Below, in pieces: positions 39,124 through 48,942 of a stretch of 64,000 nt of DNA. The notes beneath the pieces were generated by a model. The model worked only from the letters and a program-made list of their open reading frames with translations. It did no database searches and had not been told where the DNA came from. A program made the translations under genes and the position numbers. Location of the stretch: positions 1 to 64,000 of the forward strand of contig CAXBNJ010000001.1 of the NCBI GenBank assembly GCA_963977125.1, in the 5' to 3' direction. The DNA is from UBA2705 sp963977125 (GTDB taxonomy: Bacteria; Pseudomonadota; Alphaproteobacteria; Micavibrionales; Micavibrionaceae). The first letter of the stretch is position 1. Every line of letters begins with the position of its first letter.

Positions 39124-41202
39124 TTATTCGCTAAGCGCAACATCGAATGGTAGGTTCGTATCAAGCTGAACATAGCGCGCCCAGTTGCCACTCGCAACGC
39201 TATCAAGCGACGGCGTAGGTTGATCCATACGTTGACGGTAAATCCATAAATTACGCATCACCCGTTCAACAAAGCTGCGTGTTTCTGACAGCGGGATTAA
39301 CTCAACAAATAATAAGGGGTCCGTTACATCCGCATAATGATTCTTCCATTTGCGTAAGTTGCCCGGGCCCGCATTATAAGCAATGGCGAGTGAGAATAAG
39401 TCCTGAGAAACGGCCGATTGTCCCATAAGCTGCTTAATATATTTTTGGCCGATTTCTAAATTTTCTTTAGGGTCTTTAAGCAAGTAACGGCCGAGTTTGC
39501 CGCCATAGCGTTGGTCGCCCGCGACATAGCTCGCCGTGCGGGGCATAAGCTGCATAAGGCCTGTTGCGCCACTTGGATTTTCTGCTGTTGGGTTAAATTC
39601 TGATTCTTGGCGAATAAAGGCATGGATTAAAGCCTTATCCATTTGATAACCATTTTTAGGCTCCCAGCCACCGACAGGGTAAAGCGCCGCATCATAAAGC
39701 GCGCCGCTTTTTGATTTGTAAGTATTGCCAAAGCGTAGGGCAAAAGAGGCCAGGCCATGTTTCAAAGCGTAAGCAAGCATGGCTTCACGCAAATCAGGGT
39801 TGGCGCCCGGATAAATTTGACGAAATTCTAATTCAGCTAAATCATATTGACCACTATTAACCAAGGCCAATGCACGGTTTGTGCTTTTTATCTTCAGCAA
39901 TGTTTGCTCATGTTGTGCCTTATATTTAGGCGCTTCCCAGTTAAACTGTTTCACAGCGTCTTTACCCAAAGCACGCAAAGCAATCAAACCATAAAAAGTG
40001 CGAGGGTGCTGTGCGGCACTTAACAGCCATTTTTGATGGTTCGTCGAATTACGCAGCATTTTGTAGCTGCGCGCAGCCCAATAAGCACTGGCTGATTGAA
40101 GCCAGCCATTGGCGTAGTCTGAGCGCGCTGTTTTTGAAAAATAATTAGCCGCTTGAATATAATCTTCGTCCATCCATGCTGTTAAGCCTGCAACCCAGCC
40201 GGCTAAAGGTACGTGGACATTGCTTCTATTCCATGCGCTTTGCGCATAAGTGGCCGCTTGTTTGGTTTTGCCTTCATAAAGATAAGATGCGGCAATGCGC
40301 GCTGTTAGGTTATCAGCTTCAATGGCACTTAAGCTCGCCGTCGCGACGCTTTGATTCATGCGCTGAATGGCAAGGGTTGGCTGGCCTTGTGATAAATGGC
40401 GGTTGATTTGTTTGCTCAACGCTTTAACGGCGCGATTATCATTGGCGCTGCGTTTGGCGCGTTTTTGTCTTGTTGCGGTATCTGTGAGGTTTATCTCAAG
40501 CGAACCATGCATTTTTTTAGCAGGTTTTGGCTTCACCAAAGCGCCGTTATGATCCTGAGGTTTGCGGCCATTGGCCAATGCATAAACATCTTGTGCATTT
40601 GGGTGGTCGCTATATTCATTCAGCCATGTAGAAAGCTCGCGAAAGCTTGATTTATATTTTGTTGGATGCATGTAGCGTTGAAATTGAACATGCCCCATTA
40701 ATTTTGGATCTTCGATCTTGCGTATAAGTTCATCGGCTTTTGCCCATTGGCCTGACTTTTGATACTCAAATATACGGCTATAGTTACGAGTGTCACGGGC
40801 GCTTAAATTGGAGGCCCGTTTTTTCTGCGTTTTTGGTGTCGCTTGCGTAATCAGTTTTGTCGGGCGCTTAATCGGTAAGGTCATTTCAGAATGGTTTGAA
40901 AGCACTTCCGGCGCAGGGCGCGCATTATCAGCGGCGATAAGCGATATTTTATTCAGTTTAGAAATGACGACGGATTTAAAGATCTTATTTGGGCGAGAAA
41001 GGGGACGAATCGAAAGCGGTGCCCCTTTATCAAGAGCACGGATCTTTACGTCTATCTCTGTCGTGTCCGGTCGTGCCTTCGGAAAAACTACCGAGGAAGC
41101 CATAGAGTGGGTACCTATACATATAATAGCTATGCATAAAGCGCCCAAAGCACTAATGGCCATTAAATTGGCACGTCCGAAGACGTCTGTTTTTATTCGC
41201 AT
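39124..41202 (-). CDS. Soluble-type lytic transglycosylase (Slt70-like)
   Basis: 692 residues from ATG 41,202; a TTG start at 41,271 would add 23 residues before an N-terminal membrane/signal segment (ISALGALCIAIICIG). A long alpha-superhelical region (about 130-510) precedes the C-terminal SLT domain. That domain has the catalytic Glu in FIRQESEFNP (E533), then GATGLMQLMPRTA and AIAYNAGPGN. It cleaves peptidoglycan to anhydroMurNAc products in the periplasm, feeding the recycling step served by anmK nearby. Confidence 0.93.
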   Translation of the reverse strand: MRIKTDVFGRANLMAISALGALCIAIICIGTHSMASSVVFPKARPDTTEIDVKIRALDKGAPLSIRPLSRPNKIFKSVVISKLNKISLIAADNARPAPEVLSNHSEMTLPIKRPTKLITQATPKTQKKRASNLSARDTRNYSRIFEYQKSGQWAKADELIRKIEDPKLMGHVQFQRYMHPTKYKSSFRELSTWLNEYSDHPNAQDVYALANGRKPQDHNGALVKPKPAKKMHGSLEINLTDTATRQKRAKRSANDNRAVKALSKQINRHLSQGQPTLAIQRMNQSVATASLSAIEADNLTARIAASYLYEGKTKQAATYAQSAWNRSNVHVPLAGWVAGLTAWMDEDYIQAANYFSKTARSDYANGWLQSASAYWAARSYKMLRNSTNHQKWLLSAAQHPRTFYGLIALRALGKDAVKQFNWEAPKYKAQHEQTLLKIKSTNRALALVNSGQYDLAELEFRQIYPGANPDLREAMLAYALKHGLASFALRFGNTYKSKSGALYDAALYPVGGWEPKNGYQMDKALIHAFIRQESEFNPTAENPSGATGLMQLMPRTASYVAGDQRYGGKLGRYLLKDPKENLEIGQKYIKQLMGQSAVSQDLFSLAIAYNAGPGNLRKWKNHYADVTDPLLFVELIPLSETRSFVERVMRNLWIYRQRMDQPTPSLDSVASGNWARYVQLDTNLPFDVALSE

Positions 41203-41349
41203 GAGCAGAGTTTTAGCATAATCTGAGCTTATGTCCAGCTTTATCCGCAAAGCCCTTGAAATGCTACACAAATTTAGGGTGCAGGCAGGCTTACAAATTA
41301 AGCGATTATTGCATGAATAGACCTTATCGGGCGCTGTGTTAATGGAGCT

Positions 41350-42270
41350 TTAAGCGTCTCTGAGCTTGTCTTGAACCTCTAATAAGTCCTGCCAAAAGAG
41401 CTTTTTCTGCTTCGCGGAGCCTAAGAATAGGGCGGGGGCGTAGCTGGGCATAACCGCTATATCAAGCGGCGCTTTGTTTTCAGTGTCTTCGATCTTCAAA
41501 CTCTGCCAATTACCGCGTAATTTGTTAATATTGGTTTTGCAGTTGAGCATAGTCTTGCATGCTGTATTACCGAGTAATAAAATGACTTGCGGCTTAACCA
41601 GGGCGATATGCTTTTCTAAGAATAAGCGGCTCACTTCATTTTCAACATCTTGCGGTGTACGGTTCCCCGGTGGACGCCAGTTTAAAAAGCTCGCCGTGTA
41701 GGCACTGGCCGGAGCATCGGTGGCGTTTGCGCCATCCGCGGTTTTTTGTATTTGGTGATGAATGCCTTTTAACGCTAAATCGAGAACGAGGCGGTTATAC
41801 CCAGCAAAAGGCGTGCCGCTGCGGTCTTCATCCTCACCCGGAATGTCATTGATAATCATCAGTTTGGAATGCGGATCACCTTCCGCAAAGACCATTTGTG
41901 TGGCGGTCTTTTTGATGCCTAATCCGTCAAAGCTGGCAATGGCTTGCTTGAGCTCATCGAGCGTGTGGACGTCTTTTAAGCGTGATTGAGCATTGATGAT
42001 CGCCTCGGATTTACCAAGGGGCGTTACGGCTTGTTCAGCTTCGATGGCGGCTTCGGCATTGACTTCGGCGCGCAATTGGCTCGCACTAATCGGTTGACCT
42101 GAAGCGACAGCAGAGCCCGTCGTTGCTTTGGGTAAGAAGCTGCCTTTGTTTGCTTTCCAACTGGCCATATCATTAGCGTCGTCCGTACAGAAATCACGTA
42201 CGCCGCTTTCAATGTAGAACTCTAAGGCGCCAATTAAGGCTGAGTATTCTATTGCTGTGGCTTCAGACAT
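41350..42270 (-). CDS. Family-4-like uracil-DNA glycosylase
   Basis: 306 residues from ATG 42,270 (a TTG at 42,282 is the longer option). The N-terminal ~115 residues are variable and Ala-rich. The catalytic domain shows IPGEDEDRSGTPFAG, NWRPPGNRTPQDVENE and LLLGNTACKTML. The second motif reads SYAPALFL where the family usually has a His before Pro (YHPA), so the key His is replaced by Ala. The iron-sulfur Cys before RPPGNR is Trp, which I recall as common in alphaproteobacteria. Activity is therefore uncertain. Confidence 0.85.
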   Translation of the reverse strand: MSEATAIEYSALIGALEFYIESGVRDFCTDDANDMASWKANKGSFLPKATTGSAVASGQPISASQLRAEVNAEAAIEAEQAVTPLGKSEAIINAQSRLKDVHTLDELKQAIASFDGLGIKKTATQMVFAEGDPHSKLMIINDIPGEDEDRSGTPFAGYNRLVLDLALKGIHHQIQKTADGANATDAPASAYTASFLNWRPPGNRTPQDVENEVSRLFLEKHIALVKPQVILLLGNTACKTMLNCKTNINKLRGNWQSLKIEDTENKAPLDIAVMPSYAPALFLGSAKQKKLFWQDLLEVQDKLRDA

Positions 42271-42365
42271 ATTAACAATCAAAAAAAGTATAAATTCATC
42301 ATAGGGATATTAATATTTATAGGGTAGAATATGAAGAGAAGACAAGTGAAAACAAGGAAATATAC

Positions 42366-44030
42366 ATGGTTGATACACTAGCGCCTATTCGATCTGATCG
42401 CGAATCCATGCCCTATGATGTGGTTATCATTGGCGCTGGGCCATCGGGATTGTCCTGCGCGATACGCCTAATGCAGCAAGCGAGCGCAGCGGGCAAAGAA
42501 TTAAGTGTGTGTGTCTTGGAAAAAGGCGCAGAAGTCGGTGCGCATATTTTATCAGGCGCCGTTTTTGAGCCGCGCGCTTTGGATGAGCTGATTCCTGATT
42601 GGAAAGAAAAAGGCGCACCACTAAACGTGAAAGCGCAAAAAGATTCCTTTTGTTTCCTGACAGCAAAGAAATCTTATAAGCTACCAACGCCGCCACAAAT
42701 GAAGAACCACGGTAATTATATCATATCATTGGGTAATCTATGTCGTTGGCTGGCTGAGCAAGCCGAAGCTTTAGGCGTTGAAATATTCCCAGGATTCGCC
42801 GCCGCTGAAGTTCTCTATAATGATTCTGGCGCGGTTGTCGGCGTGGCTACAGGCGATATGGGGCTTGATGCAGAGGGTAATAAAACGCCGCAATTTGAAC
42901 CCGGCATGGAACTCCATGCGAAGACCACGATATTCGCTGAAGGCTGTCATGGATCACTGACGAAAACCCTTATTGAGAAATATGATTTGCGTAAAGACTC
43001 AGACCCGCAAACATACGGTTTAGGTATAAAAGAGATTTGGCGCATTAGCCCAGATAAGCACAAGCAAGGAGAGATTCTTCATACCATTGGTTGGCCTGTT
43101 GATCGGGCTACTTATGGCGGCTCATGGCTATATCATATTGAAGATAATCAAATATCCATCGGCTATGTCGTTGGGCTAGATTACCAAAACCCTTATTTGT
43201 CACCTTTTGAAGAAATGCAGCGTTTTAAACATCATCCCAAAATAGCCGCATTATTAGAAGGCGGCGAGCGCTTGTCTTATGGCGCGAAAACATTGGTGGA
43301 GGGCGGCTATCAATCTATGCCTAAACTGACGTTCCCCGGTGGTGCTTTGATTGGTGATACGGCGGGTTTCCTTAATGTCCCGAAAATTAAAGGCAATCAT
43401 ACCGCTATGAAGTCGGGCATGATTGCTGCCGAACAAGTCTTTGCCATGCTTAGTGCGGACGAAGAGTTGGCTTATGGCGAAGAATGTACCGCTTACGAGG
43501 CGGCATTGAAGAAAAGCTGGGTATATAAAGAGCTACATAAAGTTCGTAATATTCGCCCCGGCTTTAATAAGGGCTTATGGTTTGGCCTTGTTCATGCGGC
43601 CTTCCAAAGCTTTGGTGGCTGGCTTCTGCCTTATACTTTAAAGAATCATGCGGATTATGCGCAGCTTAAAAAAGCGGCGGATTGTCCTAAAATCAATTAT
43701 GCAACGCCTGATGGTAAGCTCAGTTTTGACCGCCTTTCTAGCGTTTATCTATCAGGGACGAACCATGCTGAAAACCAACCTGTGCATCTACAGTTAAAAG
43801 ATAAAACCATACCCATAGGCAAGAACTTGCCTGATTATGCAGAGCCTGCGCAGCGTTATTGCCCTGCGGGGGTTTATGAGGTTTTAGAAGATGCAGACGG
43901 CAAGTCTTATTTCCAAATTAACGCACAAAATTGCGTTCACTGTAAAACATGTGATATTAAAGACCCTGCCCAAAATATTAATTGGGTCACGCCGCAAGGT
44001 GGTGATGGGCCTAAATATCCTAATATGTAG
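42366..44030 (+). CDS. Electron transfer flavoprotein-ubiquinone oxidoreductase
   Basis: A 554-residue ETF-QO, full length. It has an FAD-binding VVIIGAGPSGLSCAIRL near residue 20, the EKGAEVGAHILSGAV segment and the GCHGSLTK segment. A C-terminal [4Fe-4S] domain has cysteines in RYCPAGVYE and CVHCKTCDIKDP, ending WVTPQGGDGPKYPNM. It passes electrons from acyl-CoA and other dehydrogenases, via ETF, to ubiquinone at the inner membrane. It implies aerobic fatty-acid or amino-acid oxidation. ETF subunits are not in this window. Confidence 0.97.
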   Translation: MVDTLAPIRSDRESMPYDVVIIGAGPSGLSCAIRLMQQASAAGKELSVCVLEKGAEVGAHILSGAVFEPRALDELIPDWKEKGAPLNVKAQKDSFCFLTAKKSYKLPTPPQMKNHGNYIISLGNLCRWLAEQAEALGVEIFPGFAAAEVLYNDSGAVVGVATGDMGLDAEGNKTPQFEPGMELHAKTTIFAEGCHGSLTKTLIEKYDLRKDSDPQTYGLGIKEIWRISPDKHKQGEILHTIGWPVDRATYGGSWLYHIEDNQISIGYVVGLDYQNPYLSPFEEMQRFKHHPKIAALLEGGERLSYGAKTLVEGGYQSMPKLTFPGGALIGDTAGFLNVPKIKGNHTAMKSGMIAAEQVFAMLSADEELAYGEECTAYEAALKKSWVYKELHKVRNIRPGFNKGLWFGLVHAAFQSFGGWLLPYTLKNHADYAQLKKAADCPKINYATPDGKLSFDRLSSVYLSGTNHAENQPVHLQLKDKTIPIGKNLPDYAEPAQRYCPAGVYEVLEDADGKSYFQINAQNCVHCKTCDIKDPAQNINWVTPQGGDGPKYPNM

Positions 44031-44128
44031 AAATGGTGGTTATTTTATGCTTTGCGTTGAATAATGATAACTATGATATAATTAAACTTAAATGACTTCT
44101 GTCTTAAGAGGTTCTGGCTCTAGATAAA

Positions 44129-45790
44129 ATGAGAAAACACATGACGATGATAACTTCAATTATAGCCGCAGGCTTACTATGCAGCGGCTGCAATATTCAT
44201 GATGCTATGCGTAATTCGATTTTTAACGTGTCGATGGCTGGTGAAGCGGGCATCGAACAAGAATACGCGCAAAACCCAGAGTTTAAATATAGAGCGCGCT
44301 CGCAAACAGGCGCTTATTTGTCCAGCCGTGTGGCGCGTATATCGAATGACTGGGAAGCGGCGAGCTATTATTTTGATCGGGTTGTTGACCAAGATTCTGA
44401 AGATTCTTCCGTGCGCTACCAAGCGATGGTTATGGCGATGAATGCAGGCCGCTATGATGAATCTATCCTACATGCTGATTTCCTTCTGGGTAGTAAAGAT
44501 GTTAATGCGCTAAGTAATGTTATCGCGGCAATGGGCGCGCTGCGTGATGGTGACCTCAGGCCAGCACAAGCCGCATTGGAGCCCATGCCTGATGACGCAT
44601 TGGCACAATTAATTAAGGGGCCAATGCAGGCCTGGGTTTATGTCTTTTTGGACAAGCCAGAATTGCTCGATGCATTAGATCTCTCGAAATCATTTGTTTT
44701 ATATCAGGCGATTATTGCTGCTGATGTTGCGAATAAACAGGAATTAGTCGCCAGCCTCGCGGCAAAACCGGCTGATTTGGCCGAGCTGCCCCCAGCTTTG
44801 CAGCAGCAGCTATCAGTAATATTTAAACGCCGTGATGTGCAATATAAAAGCGCATTAATTGCCACAGACGGTACGTCTCAGCCTCGTGAAGTTTTGGATA
44901 TCCGCGAAGGTGTCGCATGGGTTTACTATGATTTGGCTATGCCGCTTTACTTGCAATATCAAAATGAAACAGGCCGTCTGTTATTCCACATGGCACTCGC
45001 TTTAGTACCCGATTTAACAGAGGCGCGCATCCGCATCGCAGAATATGCGGCGATGAGTGGTCGCACAGATGAAGCGATACAAGTGCTGCAAAATGTATCA
45101 CCAGAATCAGATTCTTATCAGTTGGTACAAAAGCTGATCGCTGAGCTTATGGTTGATAATGGTGAGGTAGAGCCCGCTTTAGATATCTTAGAAGCGATGG
45201 CTAAACAGCGAAACGATATTTCACTTTATGTTCAAATTGGCGGTATCTATGCCACACATAATAAACTTTCCAACGCCCTGAAAGCCTATAATCGCGCTTT
45301 AGAGATTGCAGAAGAAAACGGCGAAGAAGGTTATTGGCAGGTCTTTTTTGCACGCGGGCGTATTTATGACGCTATGGGCAATTGGCACAATGCAGAGGAA
45401 GATTTATTAACCGCGCTTAAATATCAACCAACGCAGCCCGTCATTCTTAATTACTTAGGCTATAGCTGGGCTGATCGCGGCGTTAATTTAGATAAAGCGC
45501 TTGAAATGATCGAGCAAGCTGTTGGTTTAGAGCCCAATGATGGCAGTATGCGTGATTCTCTGGGCTGGGTGTATTTCCGCCTAGGGTCTTATAAAAAAGC
45601 GACAGAACATTTGGAGCGCGCGGCAACATTAATGCCTTATGATCCCGTTGTGAACAGCCATTTAGGCGATGCTTATTGGCAAGTTGGTCGCCGTGCAGAA
45701 GCTGAGTTTCAGTGGAAACGTGCGCTAAATAATAATGAAGGTGATGAGAAGCTCACAACTGAGTTAGAAGAAAAACTTAGCCGTTATTAA
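44129..45790 (+). CDS. TPR-repeat lipoprotein
   Basis: A 553-residue protein with an N-terminal lipoprotein-like signal ending C-S-G-C (C21), a slightly unusual lipobox. Much of the protein is tetratricopeptide repeats. Clear units lie near residues 290-400 and 420-535, for example YGWADRG-like helices and the GWVYFRLGSYKKATEHLERA segment. It is probably attached to the outer membrane and involved in protein-protein contacts. A similar TPR protein often sits beside ispE in alphaproteobacteria, from memory. ispE follows after 60 bases. Confidence 0.85.
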   Translation: MRKHMTMITSIIAAGLLCSGCNIHDAMRNSIFNVSMAGEAGIEQEYAQNPEFKYRARSQTGAYLSSRVARISNDWEAASYYFDRVVDQDSEDSSVRYQAMVMAMNAGRYDESILHADFLLGSKDVNALSNVIAAMGALRDGDLRPAQAALEPMPDDALAQLIKGPMQAWVYVFLDKPELLDALDLSKSFVLYQAIIAADVANKQELVASLAAKPADLAELPPALQQQLSVIFKRRDVQYKSALIATDGTSQPREVLDIREGVAWVYYDLAMPLYLQYQNETGRLLFHMALALVPDLTEARIRIAEYAAMSGRTDEAIQVLQNVSPESDSYQLVQKLIAELMVDNGEVEPALDILEAMAKQRNDISLYVQIGGIYATHNKLSNALKAYNRALEIAEENGEEGYWQVFFARGRIYDAMGNWHNAEEDLLTALKYQPTQPVILNYLGYSWADRGVNLDKALEMIEQAVGLEPNDGSMRDSLGWVYFRLGSYKKATEHLERAATLMPYDPVVNSHLGDAYWQVGRRAEAEFQWKRALNNNEGDEKLTTELEEKLSRY

Positions 45791-45850
45791 GCCGTATCAC
45801 TGGCGAGCATAGGCTCATAAATAAACACAGAACAAACGGCTTTTGTTGGT

Positions 45851-46774
45851 ATGGCGTTAGCGCAGCTTAAAACACTCTCTATTCTGGCTCCTGCGAAAAT
45901 TAATTTATTTTTGCACGTCACGGGACGGCGCGATGACGGTCTTCATCTTCTCGATTCTCTTGTCGGCTTTACAGATATTGGAGATGAAATAACCATTGAG
46001 CCTGCACAAGATTTCTCATTTCATATCACCGGCCCGTTTGCGCGCGATTTTCCTGAAGCCGAAAAAACGGCCTTGGCGGAGTCGGGTAATATTGTTGTAA
46101 AGGCGGCGCATGCGCTTGCGCAATTATCAGGACAAAGCCTTGAGTGCAAAATAACCTTACAAAAAAACTTACCTTTAGCCAGCGGCATTGGCGGCGGATC
46201 ATCAGATGCGGCGGCTTGTCTGTGGGGGTTGATAAAATTATGGGGGCTGTCAGCGCAGGCACCGTTTATAGATGAGCTTTTACTGTCTTTGGGCGCGGAT
46301 ATACCCGTTTGCTTTTCGTGCAAAACAGCGCGTATGCGCGGTATTGGGGAGGCTATAGCCCCATTACGCAAATGCCCCGAAGTGCCGATTTTATTAGTGA
46401 ACCCAAGGCAGCATTGCAGCACCGTTGATATTTTTAAGGGCTTTGAGCTGCCCGCAGCGGAACCCATTGAACGGTTAGGGGCGTTCGAGAATATAGGCTT
46501 TGATGATATCTACCAATTATCTGCGTTTTTAAAAACGGTTGATAATCATCTGTATAAGCCTGCTTTAGTACAGCAACCCATCTTAGCTGAAATTCTTAAC
46601 GCATTAGCTGAAACCGAAGATGCTCTGATCGCCCGAATGTCAGGTTCAGGGGCGACATGCTTTGCCCTTTATGCGGATGAGAATGCCGCTCAGCGCGCTG
46701 CAGAGCAAATAATGGTCAATCATCCACAGTGGTGGGTAAAGATGGGCTGGCTTAATCGTCCTGTACGGTACTGA
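45851..46774 (+). CDS. ispE: 4-diphosphocytidyl-2-C-methyl-D-erythritol kinase
   Basis: A 307-residue GHMP kinase of the MEP isoprenoid pathway. APAKINLFLHVTGRRDDG is the N-terminal motif, LPLASGIGGGSSDAAACL the ATP-binding GHMP motif near residue 103, and MSGSGATCFALY the third motif. Full length. Its 3' end overlaps the convergent ctaA by 23 bases. Confidence 0.97.
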   Translation: MALAQLKTLSILAPAKINLFLHVTGRRDDGLHLLDSLVGFTDIGDEITIEPAQDFSFHITGPFARDFPEAEKTALAESGNIVVKAAHALAQLSGQSLECKITLQKNLPLASGIGGGSSDAAACLWGLIKLWGLSAQAPFIDELLLSLGADIPVCFSCKTARMRGIGEAIAPLRKCPEVPILLVNPRQHCSTVDIFKGFELPAAEPIERLGAFENIGFDDIYQLSAFLKTVDNHLYKPALVQQPILAEILNALAETEDALIARMSGSGATCFALYADENAAQRAAEQIMVNHPQWWVKMGWLNRPVRY

Positions 46775-47804
46775 TGTCTTTATGCGGGGCGGCTGTTTCG
46801 GCGCGATGAACACAAAGCGCTATAATCAATGCTGTTAGCAAGATAAACGCCCCCGCTTGGTGGCTCGCCGCAACAGGGATGGCTGCAGCGCTTAGTATAG
46901 TCGCCACGCCAAGGCTGATTTGTAGCAAAAGCGCACCGCCAACGGCAAAAGCTTTGCGGCTATAAGCGTAATACCCAATAAATATTGTGGTCAGCAAAGC
47001 AAGTAGGCGATGGGTGAATTGTACCCAGCCATGATTATTCAAAGGATCAAAATGAAGTTCTTGCGGCAGCCAATGACCGGGGCTCATCATCGGAAAATAA
47101 TTGTAGATTTTACCAGCATCAAGACCAGCAACAAAAGCGCCCCAAATAATGGTGATGAATAATAAAGCAAGGCAAACAAGGCCATAACGGTCAATTCTGA
47201 ATGTTGCCGGGTTTGTTTTAACGGGGGCATTAATCGCGCGCCCAGCCCAAACCAATAACCCAAAAATTAATACCGCCAAGCTTAAATGCGCTGCTAAGCG
47301 GAAATGCGATACGGAAGGGCGGTCAACAAGGCCGCTTTTTACCATTATCCAGCCCATAAGGCCTTGCGCGCCACCAAGTAAGAATAGGCCGATAAGCTTT
47401 AAAGCCCAACCTTTTGGTACGCGTTTCGTGGCAAGGAAGAAAACCAAAGGCACAGCAAAAACCAAGCCGATAAGGCGCCCCCATAAGCGGTGTAGCCATT
47501 CCCAGAAGAAAATTTGTTTAAAGTCAGCAAGGCTCATCCAGAAATGGACTTTTTCAAATTCGGGGCTGGTTTTATAAAGCTCATAAAGGCGAGTCCACTC
47601 GACCTCGTTTAATGGTGGTAAAGCGCCTGCAATTGGCCGCCACTCAACAATAGATAACCCTGATTCGGTTAGCCGTGTAATCGCGCCAATAATCGCCATT
47701 GTGAAAACCATAAAAGCACAGCTATATAGCCATAGGGCTAAGGCTCTATGTTGTTTAGGTTCTGCGCTTGCGGGGTTAGAGTTGGGTGATGCTGGGCTCT
47801 TCAT
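46752..47804 (-). CDS. ctaA: Heme A synthase (COX15/CtaA)
   Basis: A 350-residue membrane protein with about eight helices that oxidises heme O to heme A for cytochrome aa3 oxidase. Diagnostic segments are GAITRLTESGLSIVEWRPI near residue 40, the EFEKVHFWMSLADFKQIFFWEWLH region, and NNHGWVQFTHRLLA with conserved histidines. It starts inside the upstream EamA gene (29-base overlap), so the two are translationally coupled. Confidence 0.97.
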   Translation of the reverse strand: MKSPASPNSNPASAEPKQHRALALWLYSCAFMVFTMAIIGAITRLTESGLSIVEWRPIAGALPPLNEVEWTRLYELYKTSPEFEKVHFWMSLADFKQIFFWEWLHRLWGRLIGLVFAVPLVFFLATKRVPKGWALKLIGLFLLGGAQGLMGWIMVKSGLVDRPSVSHFRLAAHLSLAVLIFGLLVWAGRAINAPVKTNPATFRIDRYGLVCLALLFITIIWGAFVAGLDAGKIYNYFPMMSPGHWLPQELHFDPLNNHGWVQFTHRLLALLTTIFIGYYAYSRKAFAVGGALLLQISLGVATILSAAAIPVAASHQAGAFILLTALIIALCVHRAETAAPHKDISTVQDD

Positions 47805-48744
47805 AAATACGCTTTCCGATGCTTTGGATTTTATGGGTCACTAAATATAAGCCGCTTGCAATGACCAGTCCAGCGCCGATAAGCATAGAAATCTCTATTT
47901 TGTCATGGAAGATTAATGTGCCGAAAAGAATGGCCCAGACCATTTGAATGTAATGAAACGGTGCAGCTAAAGCAGGTGGTGCTTTGGCAAAGCCAAGGGC
48001 TAAGAAGACATTACCTAATACGCCTGACACAGCCACGCCACATAAAATTGTTATATCAATGGGCTTTAGAGCGCTCAGAGCGCTGGCCGAATCTGTTGTG
48101 AAGTAAATAATGCCGCTGAGAATAAGAACAAGAAAAATAGGGTAGTAAGCCGTAGCGAAGCTTGAATCGTTACTTTTCTGGCCAATAAGGCGTGCGCAGA
48201 TTTGTGATGAAGATAAAAGCAGCGATGCTAAGAAATTACAGCATAATGCGAGAATATTATATTCGAAAGCGCCGCTTGTGAAGAAACTCCAAGGCTGTAG
48301 AGCTATAAACACGCCGCTTAAGCCAACGATAATAGCCATCCAATTAGGCAAAGAGACTTTTTCTTTAAGTATCAGGGCGCTTAATATTGCGGAGAAAGCA
48401 GGGGCAGTGAAGGCGATTGTATAAAAAATAGGCAGCGGCAAATACTGAATACTATAGATTGCTAATAAAAACTGGCAGCTAATCAACGTCGCGCGGAGCG
48501 ATTGCAGTTTTGGGACGCTGGTTTTTACTATGCGCAAACCGCCACCAAACGGTATATAGGCGCTCATCAGCGCGACGCCTAAAATACTGCCGGCAAATAA
48601 AATCATAAAAAATGAGTAGTCTTGCATGAGCCATTTATAGCCCGTGTCGCCAAAGGCAAACATAGAAAAACCTAGAAAAGCGTATAAAAGCCCCCAGAGG
48701 TGAAAGGACTTGTCGTCATTGGAGTGGCCGGACATTAGAGACAT
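47776..48744 (-). CDS. EamA/DMT-family permease
   Basis: A 322-residue protein with about ten transmembrane helices in two repeated EamA halves (for example LSALILKEKVSLPNWMAIIVG and VWAILFGTLIFHDKIE). The substrate of such drug/metabolite transporters cannot be read from sequence. It overlaps and precedes ctaA. The first residues (SLMSGHSNDDKSFHL) are polar; a second ATG lies three codons in. Confidence 0.88.
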   Translation of the reverse strand: MSLMSGHSNDDKSFHLWGLLYAFLGFSMFAFGDTGYKWLMQDYSFFMILFAGSILGVALMSAYIPFGGGLRIVKTSVPKLQSLRATLISCQFLLAIYSIQYLPLPIFYTIAFTAPAFSAILSALILKEKVSLPNWMAIIVGLSGVFIALQPWSFFTSGAFEYNILALCCNFLASLLLSSSQICARLIGQKSNDSSFATAYYPIFLVLILSGIIYFTTDSASALSALKPIDITILCGVAVSGVLGNVFLALGFAKAPPALAAPFHYIQMVWAILFGTLIFHDKIEISMLIGAGLVIASGLYLVTHKIQSIGKRIYEEPSITQL

Positions 48745-48942
48745 AATTTGTCTTTCTTTGTATTATTCAGAAACGCTTTTATTTGCTTACGTAAGACCTG
48801 TATCACCGAAAACTTGGAGTAATTCAAGTGAAAACTTGAAACGCTCTAGCGTATCATCAATATTCGGTTTATATTTAATTTCAAATATAAATACAACATC
48901 ACTTAAATAAAACTCAACAGCAAAAGCGGCGATATATATATT

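Noticed and set aside
40790..41221. A 143-codon frame antisense to the lytic transglycosylase 5' part
   Set aside because: Shadow frame; the opposite strand has a full-length Slt protein.
46021..46467. A 148-codon antisense frame inside ispE
   Set aside because: Shadow of ispE, whose GHMP motifs are clear.
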